Positions 1-11,413 of a stretch of DNA of 64,000 nt are shown here, one piece after another (within the stretch, counting starts at the first letter, position 1; every line of letters begins with the position of its first letter). The notes beneath the pieces are model-generated. The model worked only from the letters and a program-made list of their open reading frames with translations, did no database searches and was not told the DNA's origin. The stretch is taken from positions 1-64,000 of the forward strand of contig JACQFL010000050.1 in the NCBI GenBank assembly GCA_016200085.1. Reading direction: 5' to 3'. The translations under genes and the position numbers were made by a program. This stretch comes from Candidatus Rokuibacteriota bacterium (GTDB taxonomy: Bacteria > Methylomirabilota > Methylomirabilia > Rokubacteriales > CSP1-6).

Positions 1-135
1 CGAGCTGCTGTCAACATTTCCCTGTGAGCAGCGGTGCGGGATGACGGCCCCGGCCGGTGCGTTCCTGCACGCCTTGCCGGAGGCCCTTGCTGGAAAACTA
101 AGAACTTACCCGATCATTTTTGCGCCGGAAAGTAG

Positions 136-1971
136 CTAGGGCGCGGCGAGCCTGGTGAAGCCATCAGCACTCCAGTCTTCGCTCCCCACGCCGTGATGCA
201 CGAAGAAGAGCCCCGCGGGATCATATTTTGCTTTCACGGCCTGCAGTCTCAGGTAGTTCGGCCCCCAAAACGATCGTTGCCAGGTCTTGTCGAAGAAGTT
301 GCTTTCCGAGACATAGGACCCCGCGTCCGGTACCACCGCCCGCAGCTCCTGCATGGCGAGGCCGATGTCACGGGAATGCTTGCGAGCGGCCGCCAGATCG
401 GGCTCGTGACCGGGAATGCCCGGGTACGCGGGAGGGCCCGCGCCCGCGATGATCGCGAGGGCGAAGGCCGTCAGTACCGCCGGATTCGTCGCCGTGTTTC
501 TGACCGCCGTCACGGCATCGGCAGGGGCGCCCCCGAGCCCCTTGTTGAAATGCAAGGCCACTGGCCAGTGCCTGGTGGCCGCGAAGAGAGCATCGGTAAA
601 GCGTCGCTGCCGATCCTCGTTCAGCAGTGAGGCGGGCAGCCACGCGGACTCGTAGCCGTGGAGGAAGAATCCCACCTCACCCTGATTGTCCGCCCACCAC
701 ACGTTGCCCTCGGGCGCGCCGGGCCGGCGGTCGGTCGACACCAGGCCGGCCAGGTTCTTCCTCAGGTATTCGGCGTTCCACAGGTTGCGGGCGGCAATGC
801 TCCCGACGCTGGGCCCCGATGCGATGGTGAAGTCCGACGGCGATCGCGCCACCCACTCGAAGAATGGGCGCCAGACACCGTCCGCCTGCTGCCGGTCCAG
901 CCCCTGGAAGACCATCGTGATGTCGAGGGTGTTGCTCGGCCGAACGGCGATGGTCTCGCCCCAGTGAGGATTGAGAAGGCTGTCGCGGTAGAAGCTGATG
1001 AACTGGCCGATCAGCCGGCGGAAGGAGGCATCGGACGCGGCCTTGATGGTCGCGCGCACTCCTCCGAAGAAGGTCGGCAGCTCGCGCGTCCTGAGCGTCA
1101 CTTTGGTGACGACGCCCAGGCTGCCGCCGCCACCGCCTTTGAGCCCCCAGAACAGGTCGGGGTTCGTGCACGCATTGGCGATCCGCACCGCGCCGTCGGC
1201 CGTGACGATCTCGGCCTCCAGCAATCCAGCCGCGGCCGTGCCGTAGTTCTTCGAGAAGCTGCCGAACCCGCCGCTCTGGACGAGCCCCGCGACACCGACG
1301 GTCAGGCATCCGCCGCCCTGAACGTACCGGCCGGCCTTGGTCGTCACGGCATCGTAGGCCTGTATCCATATCGCGCCCGCTTCCACCGTGACCGCGTGCT
1401 GCGGGGCCTCGCTTCCGGCGCACCGCTGGCCGAGAAATGCGTCGTGCAGGACGACGCGGTTCATCGCCCGCGTCCATATCATCAGGGAGTCCGCCGCGCT
1501 CGAGGTGCCCTGATAGCTGTGGCCGCCACCCTTCACGACCAGACGCAGGTTGTTCCCGCGTGCGAAGTTGACGGCGGCGACCACGTCAGCGGTGGTTCTG
1601 ACGGCGACGACGTACACGCTCGGTGCGGACATCCATGCATCCACCCAGCCGGAGGTTTGCGTTGCGCCGGGCTGATCGCCGATGTTGTAGGGGTTTTTCA
1701 GACCGTTGATCGTGTCGTGGCAGGGTGTGCTGTCCGCGGCGTTCTCACAGGCCGCGAGCGGGGGCGGCACCCTCATCAACCGTCCACCGACGTCCTGGTT
1801 CAGCCTGTCCCAGGCGGTCGCCGAAGGCCATGCGGGATCCAGAGGTCGGACCCGGCGCACGAGAGCGTTAGATTCCGTGCCGCCGGCTCGCCCCGGGTTC
1901 GGCAGCTGTGACCAGAGGACAGGCAGAAGGGGAATGATTCCTGCGCGCCTGAGGAATCCTCTCCTGTTCAT
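136..1971 (-). CDS. Secreted BBE-type FAD-dependent oxidoreductase
   Basis: A PCMH/FAD_binding_4 flavoprotein with a C-terminal berberine-bridge (BBE) domain; these oxidise sugars or small alcohols with O2. The chosen ATG begins MNRRGFLRRAG, a twin-arginine signal followed by a hydrophobic stretch, so export by Tat as a folded flavoprotein is likely; the reading frame stays open for 20 codons further upstream. GGGHSYQG supplies the histidine and QGGGCLTVG the cysteine that together bind FAD bicovalently in this family. The BBE end is visible as NYLRLQAVKAKYDPAGLF. The product is about 611 residues, long for the family. It stands alone, 237 bp from the thiC terminator. The family call is firm; the substrate is unknown. 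Confidence 0.88.
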   Translation of the reverse strand: MNRRGFLRRAGIIPLLPVLWSQLPNPGRAGGTESNALVRRVRPLDPAWPSATAWDRLNQDVGGRLMRVPPPLAACENAADSTPCHDTINGLKNPYNIGDQPGATQTSGWVDAWMSAPSVYVVAVRTTADVVAAVNFARGNNLRLVVKGGGHSYQGTSSAADSLMIWTRAMNRVVLHDAFLGQRCAGSEAPQHAVTVEAGAIWIQAYDAVTTKAGRYVQGGGCLTVGVAGLVQSGGFGSFSKNYGTAAAGLLEAEIVTADGAVRIANACTNPDLFWGLKGGGGGSLGVVTKVTLRTRELPTFFGGVRATIKAASDASFRRLIGQFISFYRDSLLNPHWGETIAVRPSNTLDITMVFQGLDRQQADGVWRPFFEWVARSPSDFTIASGPSVGSIAARNLWNAEYLRKNLAGLVSTDRRPGAPEGNVWWADNQGEVGFFLHGYESAWLPASLLNEDRQRRFTDALFAATRHWPVALHFNKGLGGAPADAVTAVRNTATNPAVLTAFALAIIAGAGPPAYPGIPGHEPDLAAARKHSRDIGLAMQELRAVVPDAGSYVSESNFFDKTWQRSFWGPNYLRLQAVKAKYDPAGLFFVHHGVGSEDWSADGFTRLAAP

Positions 1972-2207
1972 GCGCGGCAAGCCTCCCGAGTGAGCGTGAT
2001 CACCGGCGGAATTGTGCCCGCGCTGGGCCACCGAAGGTCACCGGCGCCGACGTCGTCGACACCGGCAAGCGCATGAAGCTCCCGCGTCAGCCCGCCTCCA
2101 TGCGCGGCACCAACCCGTAAGCTGCGGCCTCGTTCGAGCGCCGGCTCCGCCGGCGCCCTGCGTGGGTGGGGCGCGGGATCGAGCGACCGCCGCCGCGGTG
2201 GGGGGTC

Positions 2208-2238
2208 ATCGGGGGGAGCGGCGTTCGCTCCCCCCGAT
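2208..2238 (-). terminator. Hairpin just downstream of thiC
   Basis: A perfect 13-bp stem (2208-2220 with 2226-2238) and a 5-base loop lie two bases past the thiC stop codon. No U-run follows on the minus strand, so it is an unusual intrinsic terminator or a 3'-end-protecting hairpin. Confidence 0.6.
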
Positions 2239-2240
2239 CT

Positions 2241-4604
<2,364 letters not shown>

Positions 4605-4608
<4 letters not shown>

Positions 4609-5057
4609 TCGCCGCGGGCGGAGCCGCGGTCCGGCCACGCGCGGTGCGCGCGTGCCTCGTCGTCGTGGGCGGCGTCGTGGTGGCGATCGACGTCGGCACG
4701 GCCCGCGGCGTGATCGTCTTCGACGAGATGACGGCCGTCCCTGGCGCGCCGCCGCACGTGCGGGGCGTGGCCAACGTCGGCGGCCGCGTGGTGCCGGTCA
4801 TCGACGGCCGCCGCGCGCTCGGGCTGGGCGCCGGCCTGGAGGGCCGTCGCGCCCTGCTCGTCGAGCACGCGGGCACGGAGCTGGCCCTCACGATCGACGA
4901 CGTGCTGGGCGTCGAGGCCCTCGAGCCGGCCGCCGAGCCGGTGCCCCAGGGCTGGCTGCGCGGGTGCGCCGAGGCGCGGCTGCAGCGGGCGGGAGGCGAC
5001 GCCCCGCTGCTGAGCACGCCGCGGCTCATCGCGTCGCTGCGGAGCGTGGCGGGGTGA
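4605..5057 (+). CDS. CheW-like adaptor (PilI-like)
   Basis: A 150-residue CheW-domain protein that would link the MCP at 5158 to the CheA at 7053. The fold shows in the repeated beta-rich segments [20 protein letters not shown] and [14 protein letters not shown]. The GTG start overlaps the preceding TGA, and its own TGA overlaps the next GTG, so translation is coupled on both sides. The sequence is divergent for CheW, but position and the VxGVANVGGxVVPVID-type motif support the call. Confidence 0.8.
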
Positions 5058-5161
5058 GGCGGCGGGCGTTCCTGACCGGCCTGGACGCCGTCGACTTCGC
5101 CCACGTCGACCGCAACCGCGGGACGCCGATCACCAGCGGGAAGGCGGCGGTGACGGCGTGA
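5054..5161 (+). CDS. Possible 35-residue coupled small protein
   Basis: A short frame starts at the GTG overlapping the cheW stop and ends at a TGA overlapping the MCP's GTG. It reads [19 protein letters not shown] then a short polar tail. It resembles no family I know. The GTGA junctions on both sides suggest it is translated, either as a micro-protein or simply to carry ribosomes from cheW to the MCP gene. Confidence 0.4.
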   Translation: MRRRAFLTGLDAVDFAHVDRNRGTPITSGKAAVTA

Positions 5162-7056
5162 GTCCCGAGGCCACGAGCACGGAGGACAACGCGCCGATGA
5201 GCGCACCCACGCGTGGCGCACGCGGAGGGCTGCTCGGCAAGCTCATCCTGTTCCTCGTCCTGGTTCTCGTGCCCCTGGCGCTGGTGACCTGGACCATCGC
5301 GGTGCAGCAGCTGCGCGCCGCCATGACCGAGGCGCTCGTCTCCAAGGGCGTGGCCCTCGCCACCAGCGTGGCGAACGCGAGCGTCGACCTCGTCGCCACC
5401 CGCGACGCCTCGAGGGTCCAGGCCTTCGTCGAGCCGTTCACCTCGATCGGCGGGGTGGCCTACGTCGTTGTCCACGATCGTGACCGGCGGCTGATCGCCC
5501 ACACCTTCACGCCGGTGGTGCCGCCGGGGCTGGTCGAGAAGAACGTTCTCCCCGGCGGCGCCGCGCGCCAGGTGCGCGACGTCGAGTACGGCGACCCGGT
5601 GACGGGCGCGCGGCGCCGCATCGTCGACATCGGCGTCCCGCTGCTGGGCGGCCAGCTCGGCGCCGTGCGGGTCGGCATGGACCGGGACCGGGTCGACGCG
5701 GCCGCCTTCCGGCAGAGCGCGGCGCTGCTGGTGGTCATGGCCCTCGCGCTGCTCGGGGCCATGGCGGCGGCGATCTCCTTCGCGCGCCGCCTCACGCGGC
5801 CGATCACGGAGCTCGTCGGTGTGGCCCGGCGCGTCGGCCGGGGCGACCTCGGCCAGACGGTCACCGTGCGCGGCAGCGACGAGGTCGCCCAGCTCGCGGA
5901 GACCTTCAACGAGACGATCGTGCGCCTGCGCGCGCAGATCACCACCGGGGCCGAGCGCGACGAGGAGCGGCGCCGCCGCGAGGAGCTGCAGGCGCACATC
6001 ACGGAGTTCCTCGACACGGCCATGCTGATCGCCGCCGGCGACCTCACCCGGCGCGGCGAGGTGACCGCCGACGTGCTCGGCAGCGTGGTGGACGCCATCA
6101 ACGTGATGGTGGACGAGATCGCCCGCATGATCGCCCAGGTAAGGGCGACCGCGGCCGCGGTGGTCGCGCGCAGCACCGAGACCATGGAGGCGACGGCGAA
6201 GGTCACCGCGGGCGCCCGCTGGCAGTCGCAGGAGGCGGTGGCGGCCGGCCGCGCGGTCGAGCAGCTCGCCGCGTCGGTCCGGCGCGTGGCCCAGAGTGCG
6301 GTGAGCGCGTCGGCGGCGGCCGCCCAGGCCCTCGCCACCGCCCATGGCGGCGACCGGTCGGTGGGCGCGAGCCTCGCCGGCATGCAGCGCATCCGGGGCG
6401 AGGTCCAGGCCATCGCCAGGAAGATCAAGCGGCTCGGCGACCGCTCGCTCGAGATCTCGGCGATCGTCGACACCATCGAGGACATCGCGTCCCAGACGAA
6501 CCTGCTCGCCGTCAACGCGGCCATCGAGGCCGCGGGCGCCGGCGAGGGCGGGCTCCGGTTCTCGGTCGTGGCCGAGGAGATCCGCAAGCTCGCGGAGCGG
6601 GCGGCGAAGGCGACCAAGGAGATCGGCGGCCTCATCCACGGCGTGCAGACCGAGACCCACGAGCTCGTCGCGCTCATGGAGAACGGCACGCGCGAGGTGG
6701 AGGCGGGCTACCGGGTGACCGTGGAGGCCGGCGAGAGCCTCAAGCAGCTGGCCACGGTCGCCCAGAGCTCGGCCGCCCTGGCCGAGGACATCTCGGTGGC
6801 CGCGCGCGAGCAGGTGCGAGGCGTGGAAGGCGTGGCGCGGGGCGTGCAGGGCATCGCCGGGGTTGCCGGCGAGATGCAGCAGGCCGTCACCTCCGTGCGC
6901 GCGGCCATGGAGCACCTCGTCCGTGTCGCCGAGGCGCTGGAGGTGGACCTCGTTCGTTTCCGGCTGCCCGACGAGCCCGCCGATCCGCGAGTGGACGGAA
7001 ACGCCGGCCGGAGCAACGGCGCCGTCCGCGCGCTGGAGGCGTCGCTCGTGTCGTGA
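5158..7056 (+). CDS. Methyl-accepting chemotaxis protein (PilJ-like)
   Basis: A 632-residue membrane chemoreceptor. Order: a short cytoplasmic tail; TM1 at about 25-48 ([17 protein letters not shown]); an extracytoplasmic Cache-like sensor of about 135 residues; TM2 at about 187-206; a HAMP domain ([12 protein letters not shown] onward); a second HAMP-like stretch; then the long signalling coiled coil. The hairpin tip that contacts CheA and CheW is intact: [19 protein letters not shown] followed by [15 protein letters not shown]. The ligand is unknown. The start is a GTG overlapping the small frame upstream, and the stop overlaps the cheA GTG. Confidence 0.92.
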   Translation: MSPEATSTEDNAPMSAPTRGARGGLLGKLILFLVLVLVPLALVTWTIAVQQLRAAMTEALVSKGVALATSVANASVDLVATRDASRVQAFVEPFTSIGGVAYVVVHDRDRRLIAHTFTPVVPPGLVEKNVLPGGAARQVRDVEYGDPVTGARRRIVDIGVPLLGGQLGAVRVGMDRDRVDAAAFRQSAALLVVMALALLGAMAAAISFARRLTRPITELVGVARRVGRGDLGQTVTVRGSDEVAQLAETFNETIVRLRAQITTGAERDEERRRREELQAHITEFLDTAMLIAAGDLTRRGEVTADVLGSVVDAINVMVDEIARMIAQVRATAAAVVARSTETMEATAKVTAGARWQSQEAVAAGRAVEQLAASVRRVAQSAVSASAAAAQALATAHGGDRSVGASLAGMQRIRGEVQAIARKIKRLGDRSLEISAIVDTIEDIASQTNLLAVNAAIEAAGAGEGGLRFSVVAEEIRKLAERAAKATKEIGGLIHGVQTETHELVALMENGTREVEAGYRVTVEAGESLKQLATVAQSSAALAEDISVAAREQVRGVEGVARGVQGIAGVAGEMQQAVTSVRAAMEHLVRVAEALEVDLVRFRLPDEPADPRVDGNAGRSNGAVRALEASLVS

Positions 7057-9821
7057 GCACGGCAGCCGACGCCGAGCTCCTCGGCATCTTCCTGCTCGAG
7101 GCCTGGGACACCATCGCCGCCGTCGAGGCGGCGCTCGAGCGCTGGGCCTCCGCGCCCGCGCTCGGCGTGCCCGAGATCACGCCGCTCACCATCGTCGCGC
7201 ACCGGCTCAAGGGCGCCGCCGGGCTCCATGGCTTCCCCGGAGTCTCGGCCCTGGCCGCGGAAATGGAGCGGACGCTGGTCGCGCTGCCGTCACGAGAACC
7301 ACGGGCGCTCGCCGCCGGGCTCGGCACGCTGACCACGCTGTCCGCCGGCCTCAAGCCCATCTTCGACGACATCGCGGCGACGGGCCGGGAGGACGGCGAC
7401 GCCATCGCGGCGCTCCGCGCGCCGTCGCCGGACGGGGCCGCGCCGGCCGCGCCGCCCGCCGCGGCCGGCCCCGACGGGCCCGCCGAGCCCCCGAGCGCTC
7501 CCGCGTCGCCGCGCGAGATCGTCGCGCGCTTCCTCGGCGAGCACCCGGACGTCGCGGCCTTCTTCGTGCCCGAAGCGAGCGAGCAGCTCGAGGCCATCGC
7601 CGGCTGTCTGCTCGCGCTCGAGGGCCGGCACGGTGACGGCGCGGGCACGCCGGTCGATGCGCTGGCGACGATCTTTCGCGCCGCGCACACCCTCAAGGGC
7701 GCCGCCTATACCGTCGGGTGCACCCCGGTGGGCGACGCCGCGCACGAGATCGAGGACGCGCTGGCCCCGATCCAGAGCGATCGCGAGACGCTCACGCCCG
7801 CGCGGATCCAGTGGTTGTTCGAGGCCGTCGACGGCCTGCGCGCGGTGCTCGGCCTCGGGGCCGATCGCGTTGGGCGCGCGGCGCCGGCGGCCGAGGCGGC
7901 GACCGTCGCGCGCCCGAGCGCCGCGGCGCCGACGCCACCGCCGCCGGCACGGTCCACCATCCGTGTGACGGTGGCACGGCTCGACGGCCTGATGCGCCTC
8001 GCCGGCGAGCTGGCGACCGCGCGGAGCCGTCTCGACCATCGCCTGCTCGAGTTCGAACGGCTCCTCGGCGGCCTCCGTAACGGCCGCGGCCGTGTCGCGC
8101 GGACCGTCGGGGAGTTCGAGGCCCAGTACCTCGATTCGCACCCCATCCCACCCGGCATCGAGGGGCGCCACGAGTTCCCCGGGCCGCCCCGAGCGTTGGG
8201 GGTTTCGGGGGCGCCCGGAGCCCCCGAGCCCATAGACCCCGGGCTCGAGGACCTCGAGCTCGATCGCCACGACGACGTCAACATCCTGGCGCGACGGATG
8301 TCCGAGCTGTCTGCCGACCTCGGCGAGGTCGAGCTGGATTTCGCGGCGCTCCTGCGGACCCTGCGCGAGGACGCCGGGCGCATCCAGCGTCTGGTCGCCG
8401 ACATGCGCCACGCCGTCGCCGGCGCCCGGAAGCTCCCGCTCGCCGGCCTCTTCGGGCGCGTGGCCCGGCAAGTGCGCGAGGTGGCGCGCAGCACGGGCAA
8501 GCTGGTGGAGCTCGAGACGCTGGGCGAGACCGTCGAGGTCGACACCGCCATCGTCGACGCGATCGCCGAGGCTCTGCTGCACCTCGTGCAGAACGCCATC
8601 GCGCACGGCATCGAGCCGCCGCACGTCCGGCGCGCGCGGGGCAAGCCGGAGCAGGGGACGGTGCGCGTGAGCGCGGCCATGGAGGGCGCGCTCCTCGCGC
8701 TGAGCGTCGAGGACGACGGCGCGGGGCTGGACGTCGCCCGCATCCGCGCCGCCGCGGTGGCCCAGGGCCGCGTGACCGGGTCGGCCACGCTGTCGGGCGC
8801 GGACGTCACCAGCCTCATCTTCGCCCCGGGGCTGAGCACCGCGACGGCGGTGACCGCGACGGCCGGACGCGGCGTGGGGCTCGACGCCGTGCAGGCGACG
8901 GTCCACCGTCTCAACGGCGAGGTGACGGCGGACAGCCGCTCCGGCGAGGGGACACGGTTCACGCTGCGGCTTCCCGTCGCCCTCGTGATGTCGGACGCCC
9001 TGCTGGTCCGGGTCGGCGCGCACACGTTCGCGATGCCGCTGGTCGCGGTCCGGCGCGTGGCCCGCGCCCGATCCCAGGACCTCGAGCACGACGCCGGCCG
9101 CGAGACGCTCCACGTCGAGGGCGAGCCGGTCGAGCTGCTGCGCCTCGATGGCATGCTCGGCATCGCCGCGCCCGAGCACGACGCGGCGCGGCCGGTCCTC
9201 GTGCTCAAGGGGCCCCGGCGGCTGGGGATCGTCGTCGACGCCCTGCTCGGTCAGCAGGAGACGGTGACGCAGCCGCTCGGCCCGGTGCTCGCAGGGCTCG
9301 GGCCCTTCTCCGGGGCCGCGATCTCGCCGGATGGCCGCGTCGTGCTCGTCCTCGACGCCGCCGCCATCGCCGCCGCCGGGCCCGCCTCCTCCCGGCCCCC
9401 GGCCGGCGCCGCGGAGCCGGTGCTCGTGCCCGGCGAGACGCCGCGGCGCGTGCTCGTGGTCGATGACTCGCCGAGCGTCCGCAAGGTGGTGGGCGGCCTG
9501 CTCGCCCACGCCGGGCTCGAGGTGCTGACGGCGGCCGACGGCGAGGAGGCGCTGCAGGTCCTCGCGCGCGGCTCCGTCGACGTGGTGGTGACCGACCTCG
9601 AGATGCCGCGCCTCAACGGCTACGAGCTGATCGCGGACCTTGCGCACCGGCCGTCGACCCGGGACGTTCCGGTCGTCGCGCTCACCGCGCGGGTGGGCGA
9701 GCGGCACGTGGCCCTGGCCCGCCGTCTCGGCGTCGAGCACATCCTCGCCAAGCCGGTCGACGGCGCGGCGCTCGTCGGCCTCGTGCGCTCGCTGTCCCGC
9801 CCAATCTTGGAGACGGCCTAG
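7053..9821 (+). CDS. cheA: Hybrid chemotaxis kinase CheA (ChpA/PilL-like)
   Basis: A 922-residue kinase. Order: Hpt1 with H50 (AHRLKGAAG); a proline/alanine linker; Hpt2 with H212 ([12 protein letters not shown]); a dimerisation region at about 305-490; an HATPase domain with N box [13 protein letters not shown]1 DDGAGLD and G2 GRGVGLD; a CheW-like regulatory domain; and a C-terminal receiver with phosphoacceptor D848 (VVVTDLEMP). Multiple Hpt domains plus a terminal receiver are the plan of ChpA in Pil-Chp systems. The dimerisation region carries an in-frame copy of the dispersed repeat (residues about 368-393). The start is a coupled GTG. Confidence 0.93.
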   Translation: MSTAADAELLGIFLLEAWDTIAAVEAALERWASAPALGVPEITPLTIVAHRLKGAAGLHGFPGVSALAAEMERTLVALPSREPRALAAGLGTLTTLSAGLKPIFDDIAATGREDGDAIAALRAPSPDGAAPAAPPAAAGPDGPAEPPSAPASPREIVARFLGEHPDVAAFFVPEASEQLEAIAGCLLALEGRHGDGAGTPVDALATIFRAAHTLKGAAYTVGCTPVGDAAHEIEDALAPIQSDRETLTPARIQWLFEAVDGLRAVLGLGADRVGRAAPAAEAATVARPSAAAPTPPPPARSTIRVTVARLDGLMRLAGELATARSRLDHRLLEFERLLGGLRNGRGRVARTVGEFEAQYLDSHPIPPGIEGRHEFPGPPRALGVSGAPGAPEPIDPGLEDLELDRHDDVNILARRMSELSADLGEVELDFAALLRTLREDAGRIQRLVADMRHAVAGARKLPLAGLFGRVARQVREVARSTGKLVELETLGETVEVDTAIVDAIAEALLHLVQNAIAHGIEPPHVRRARGKPEQGTVRVSAAMEGALLALSVEDDGAGLDVARIRAAAVAQGRVTGSATLSGADVTSLIFAPGLSTATAVTATAGRGVGLDAVQATVHRLNGEVTADSRSGEGTRFTLRLPVALVMSDALLVRVGAHTFAMPLVAVRRVARARSQDLEHDAGRETLHVEGEPVELLRLDGMLGIAAPEHDAARPVLVLKGPRRLGIVVDALLGQQETVTQPLGPVLAGLGPFSGAAISPDGRVVLVLDAAAIAAAGPASSRPPAGAAEPVLVPGETPRRVLVVDDSPSVRKVVGGLLAHAGLEVLTAADGEEALQVLARGSVDVVVTDLEMPRLNGYELIADLAHRPSTRDVPVVALTARVGERHVALARRLGVEHILAKPVDGAALVGLVRSLSRPILETA
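8157..8231 (+). repeat. Dispersed structured repeat, copy A (inside cheA)
   Basis: One of four related copies in this window. It starts TCGAGGGGCGCCACG, continues GCCCCGAGCGTTGGGGG, and ends in a hairpin with a G-run/C-run stem and loop GCCCGGA. It is read in frame within cheA as a glycine/proline-rich insert. Confidence 0.8.
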
Positions 9822-9822
9822 C

Positions 9823-10617
9823 ATGGCCCGGGTGCTGTTCGTGGACCCGGGCGCGGAGGCCGTCGCCGCGCTGGCCGAGCGGGTCGTCATCATGGGCCAC
9901 GAGGTGGCCATCGCGCCCGGCGCGCTCTTCGCGCTCACCGCGCTCGAGCGGAGCCGCCCCGACGTCATCGTCTGCAGCGCGACGCTGCCCGACATGCCGG
10001 GCGACGAGCTCTGCGCCATCGTCCGCGCCGACCCCGACACCAAGGGCATCCTCTTCGTCCTCATCGGCACGCTCGAAGAGCTCGGGATCGCGCGGGCGAG
10101 CCAGTGCGGCGCGGACCTGATCGTGGCCGGAGCGCTCGCCGCCTGGGTCCTGCGCGGCGGGCTGCTCACCTTCCTGCGATACGCGGCCGATCCGACCGCC
10201 GCCCTGCGCGTGCCCGGCGACGGCCTCGACGCCGCGCCCGGGGGGTTCGCGGGCAGCCTCGGGGCGCTCGACGTCGCCACCGTCGTGCAGGCGGTGAGCC
10301 ACATGAACATGACCGGCCGGCTCTCGCTCGCGCTCTGTCCCGCGGCGGGACTCATCGTGTTCGACCACGGCCGGCCGATCCACGCCGAGTTCGGCGGCGA
10401 GCAGGGCGAGCGCGCCGTGATGGGCCTGCTGGTGTTTCGCGCCCGCGGCGGATCGTTCGCCTTCGCCCCGCTCGACGACGCCGCCACCGGGGCGGCGCCC
10501 CGGACCATCGACGCGACCGCGGAGCAGCTGCTCCTGGCGGCCGCCGCCCACATCGACGAGCGCTGCGCCGGCCTGGACGAGACCGCCGCGGCGCTCGCCG
10601 CCACCGAGGAGGCCTGA
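9823..10617 (+). CDS. Pseudo-receiver-DUF4388 protein
   Basis: A 264-residue protein with a receiver-like domain (about 1-120) and a C-terminal DUF4388 (PatA N-terminal-type) domain at about 140-264 (SLGALDVATVVQAVSHMNMTGRLSL). The receiver fold is recognisable, but the phosphoacceptor aspartate is replaced by S52 (VIVCSATLPDM), only one residue of the usual acidic pair remains (LFVDPG), and the usual lysine is absent. It therefore probably acts as an interaction or scaffold domain. DUF4388 proteins commonly occur with MglA and Roadblock proteins. It follows cheA by one base. Confidence 0.8.
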   Translation: MARVLFVDPGAEAVAALAERVVIMGHEVAIAPGALFALTALERSRPDVIVCSATLPDMPGDELCAIVRADPDTKGILFVLIGTLEELGIARASQCGADLIVAGALAAWVLRGGLLTFLRYAADPTAALRVPGDGLDAAPGGFAGSLGALDVATVVQAVSHMNMTGRLSLALCPAAGLIVFDHGRPIHAEFGGEQGERAVMGLLVFRARGGSFAFAPLDDAATGAAPRTIDATAEQLLLAAAAHIDERCAGLDETAAALAATEEA

Positions 10618-10618
10618 G

Positions 10619-11413
10619 ATGCGGAACGTCCTGGTCATCGACGACAGCGTGAGCGTGCGCAAGGTCATCGAGCGCGCGCTGACCAACGAGCGCACCCACG
10701 TGCTCTCCGCCTCGTCGGGCGGCGAGGCGCGGGAGCGGATCGAGAAGGAGGCGCCCGACCTGATCGTCTGCGACGTGCTCATGCCGGACGTCGACGGCTA
10801 CGAGATCTGCGAGTGGGTGAAAGCGCATCCGCGCCTGGCCGGCACGCCGGTGTTGCTCATCTCCGGCGTGATCAACGACGCCGTGCGCGCGCGCGCCGCC
10901 CAGGCGCGGGCGGACGACCTGCTCGGCAAGCCCTTCGCGCCCGAGACCCTGCTCGCCGCGGTGGAGCGGCTGCTCGAGCGGGCGTACGAGCCGACCGCGT
11001 CCGCGACGCCGGGAGCGTTCGGGCCGCGCGCGGCCCCCGGCGACGGGGCCGTGCTCGCGCCGCCCGACCTCAAGCGGCTGCTCGAGCCCTTCGGCGCGAT
11101 GCCGGGCGTGCGGCTGGCCGCGCTCGTGGACCGGGACGGCTTCATCATCGAGTCCACGGGCGACGTCGCCGTCGACGCGGAGATCGTCGGCGCGCTGGCC
11201 TCCTGCCTCGGCGAGGCGTCGGCCGGGATCGGCCGCGAGCTCGGACACGGGGCGCTGCACGGGCTCCTGCTCGAGTACGACAAGGGCGTGATCTCGCTGC
11301 ACGCCGTCGGCGACGCCGCCATGCTGGCCCTTCTCATCGCGGAAGCGCCGGCGCTCGGGAAGGTCCGCTACTACGTCCGCAAGCTGCTGCCCGAGCTGGC
11401 GCGGGCGATGTAG
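10619..11413 (+). CDS. Receiver-Roadblock/LC7 fusion
   Basis: A 264-residue protein. Residues 1-120 form an intact receiver: acidic pair VIDDS, phosphoacceptor D52 in LIVCDVLMPD, and lysine in LLGKPF. Residues about 145-264 form a Roadblock/LC7 (MglB-like) domain (MPGVRLAALVDRDGFIIES). MglB-type Roadblock proteins are GTPase-activating partners of MglA, and mglA lies two genes downstream. A phosphorylatable receiver joined to such a domain is the obvious candidate for carrying the CheA signal to MglA. This is inference; the domain calls are firm. Confidence 0.85.
   Translation: MRNVLVIDDSVSVRKVIERALTNERTHVLSASSGGEARERIEKEAPDLIVCDVLMPDVDGYEICEWVKAHPRLAGTPVLLISGVINDAVRARAAQARADDLLGKPFAPETLLAAVERLLERAYEPTASATPGAFGPRAAPGDGAVLAPPDLKRLLEPFGAMPGVRLAALVDRDGFIIESTGDVAVDAEIVGALASCLGEASAGIGRELGHGALHGLLLEYDKGVISLHAVGDAAMLALLIAEAPALGKVRYYVRKLLPELARAM

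Noticed and set aside
1-139. Open frame from the left edge to TAG at 137-139 (45 codons), possibly the end of a gene.
   Set aside because: No start in view, no recognisable residues, and it runs into the end of the flavin oxidase gene; too little to call.
2032-2207. Plus-strand residues ending KLPRQPASMRGTNP before TAA near 2120, looking like a gene end.
   Set aside because: Only a short tail with no start or family; may be a remnant but cannot be supported.
7290-10604. Very long open frames antisense to real genes, such as 1104 codons opposite cheA and 1122 codons opposite the Tad genes (16173-19541).
   Set aside because: High GC leaves few stop codons on the opposite strand; the translations are arginine/alanine-rich and have no family motifs, while the plus strand holds full known proteins.
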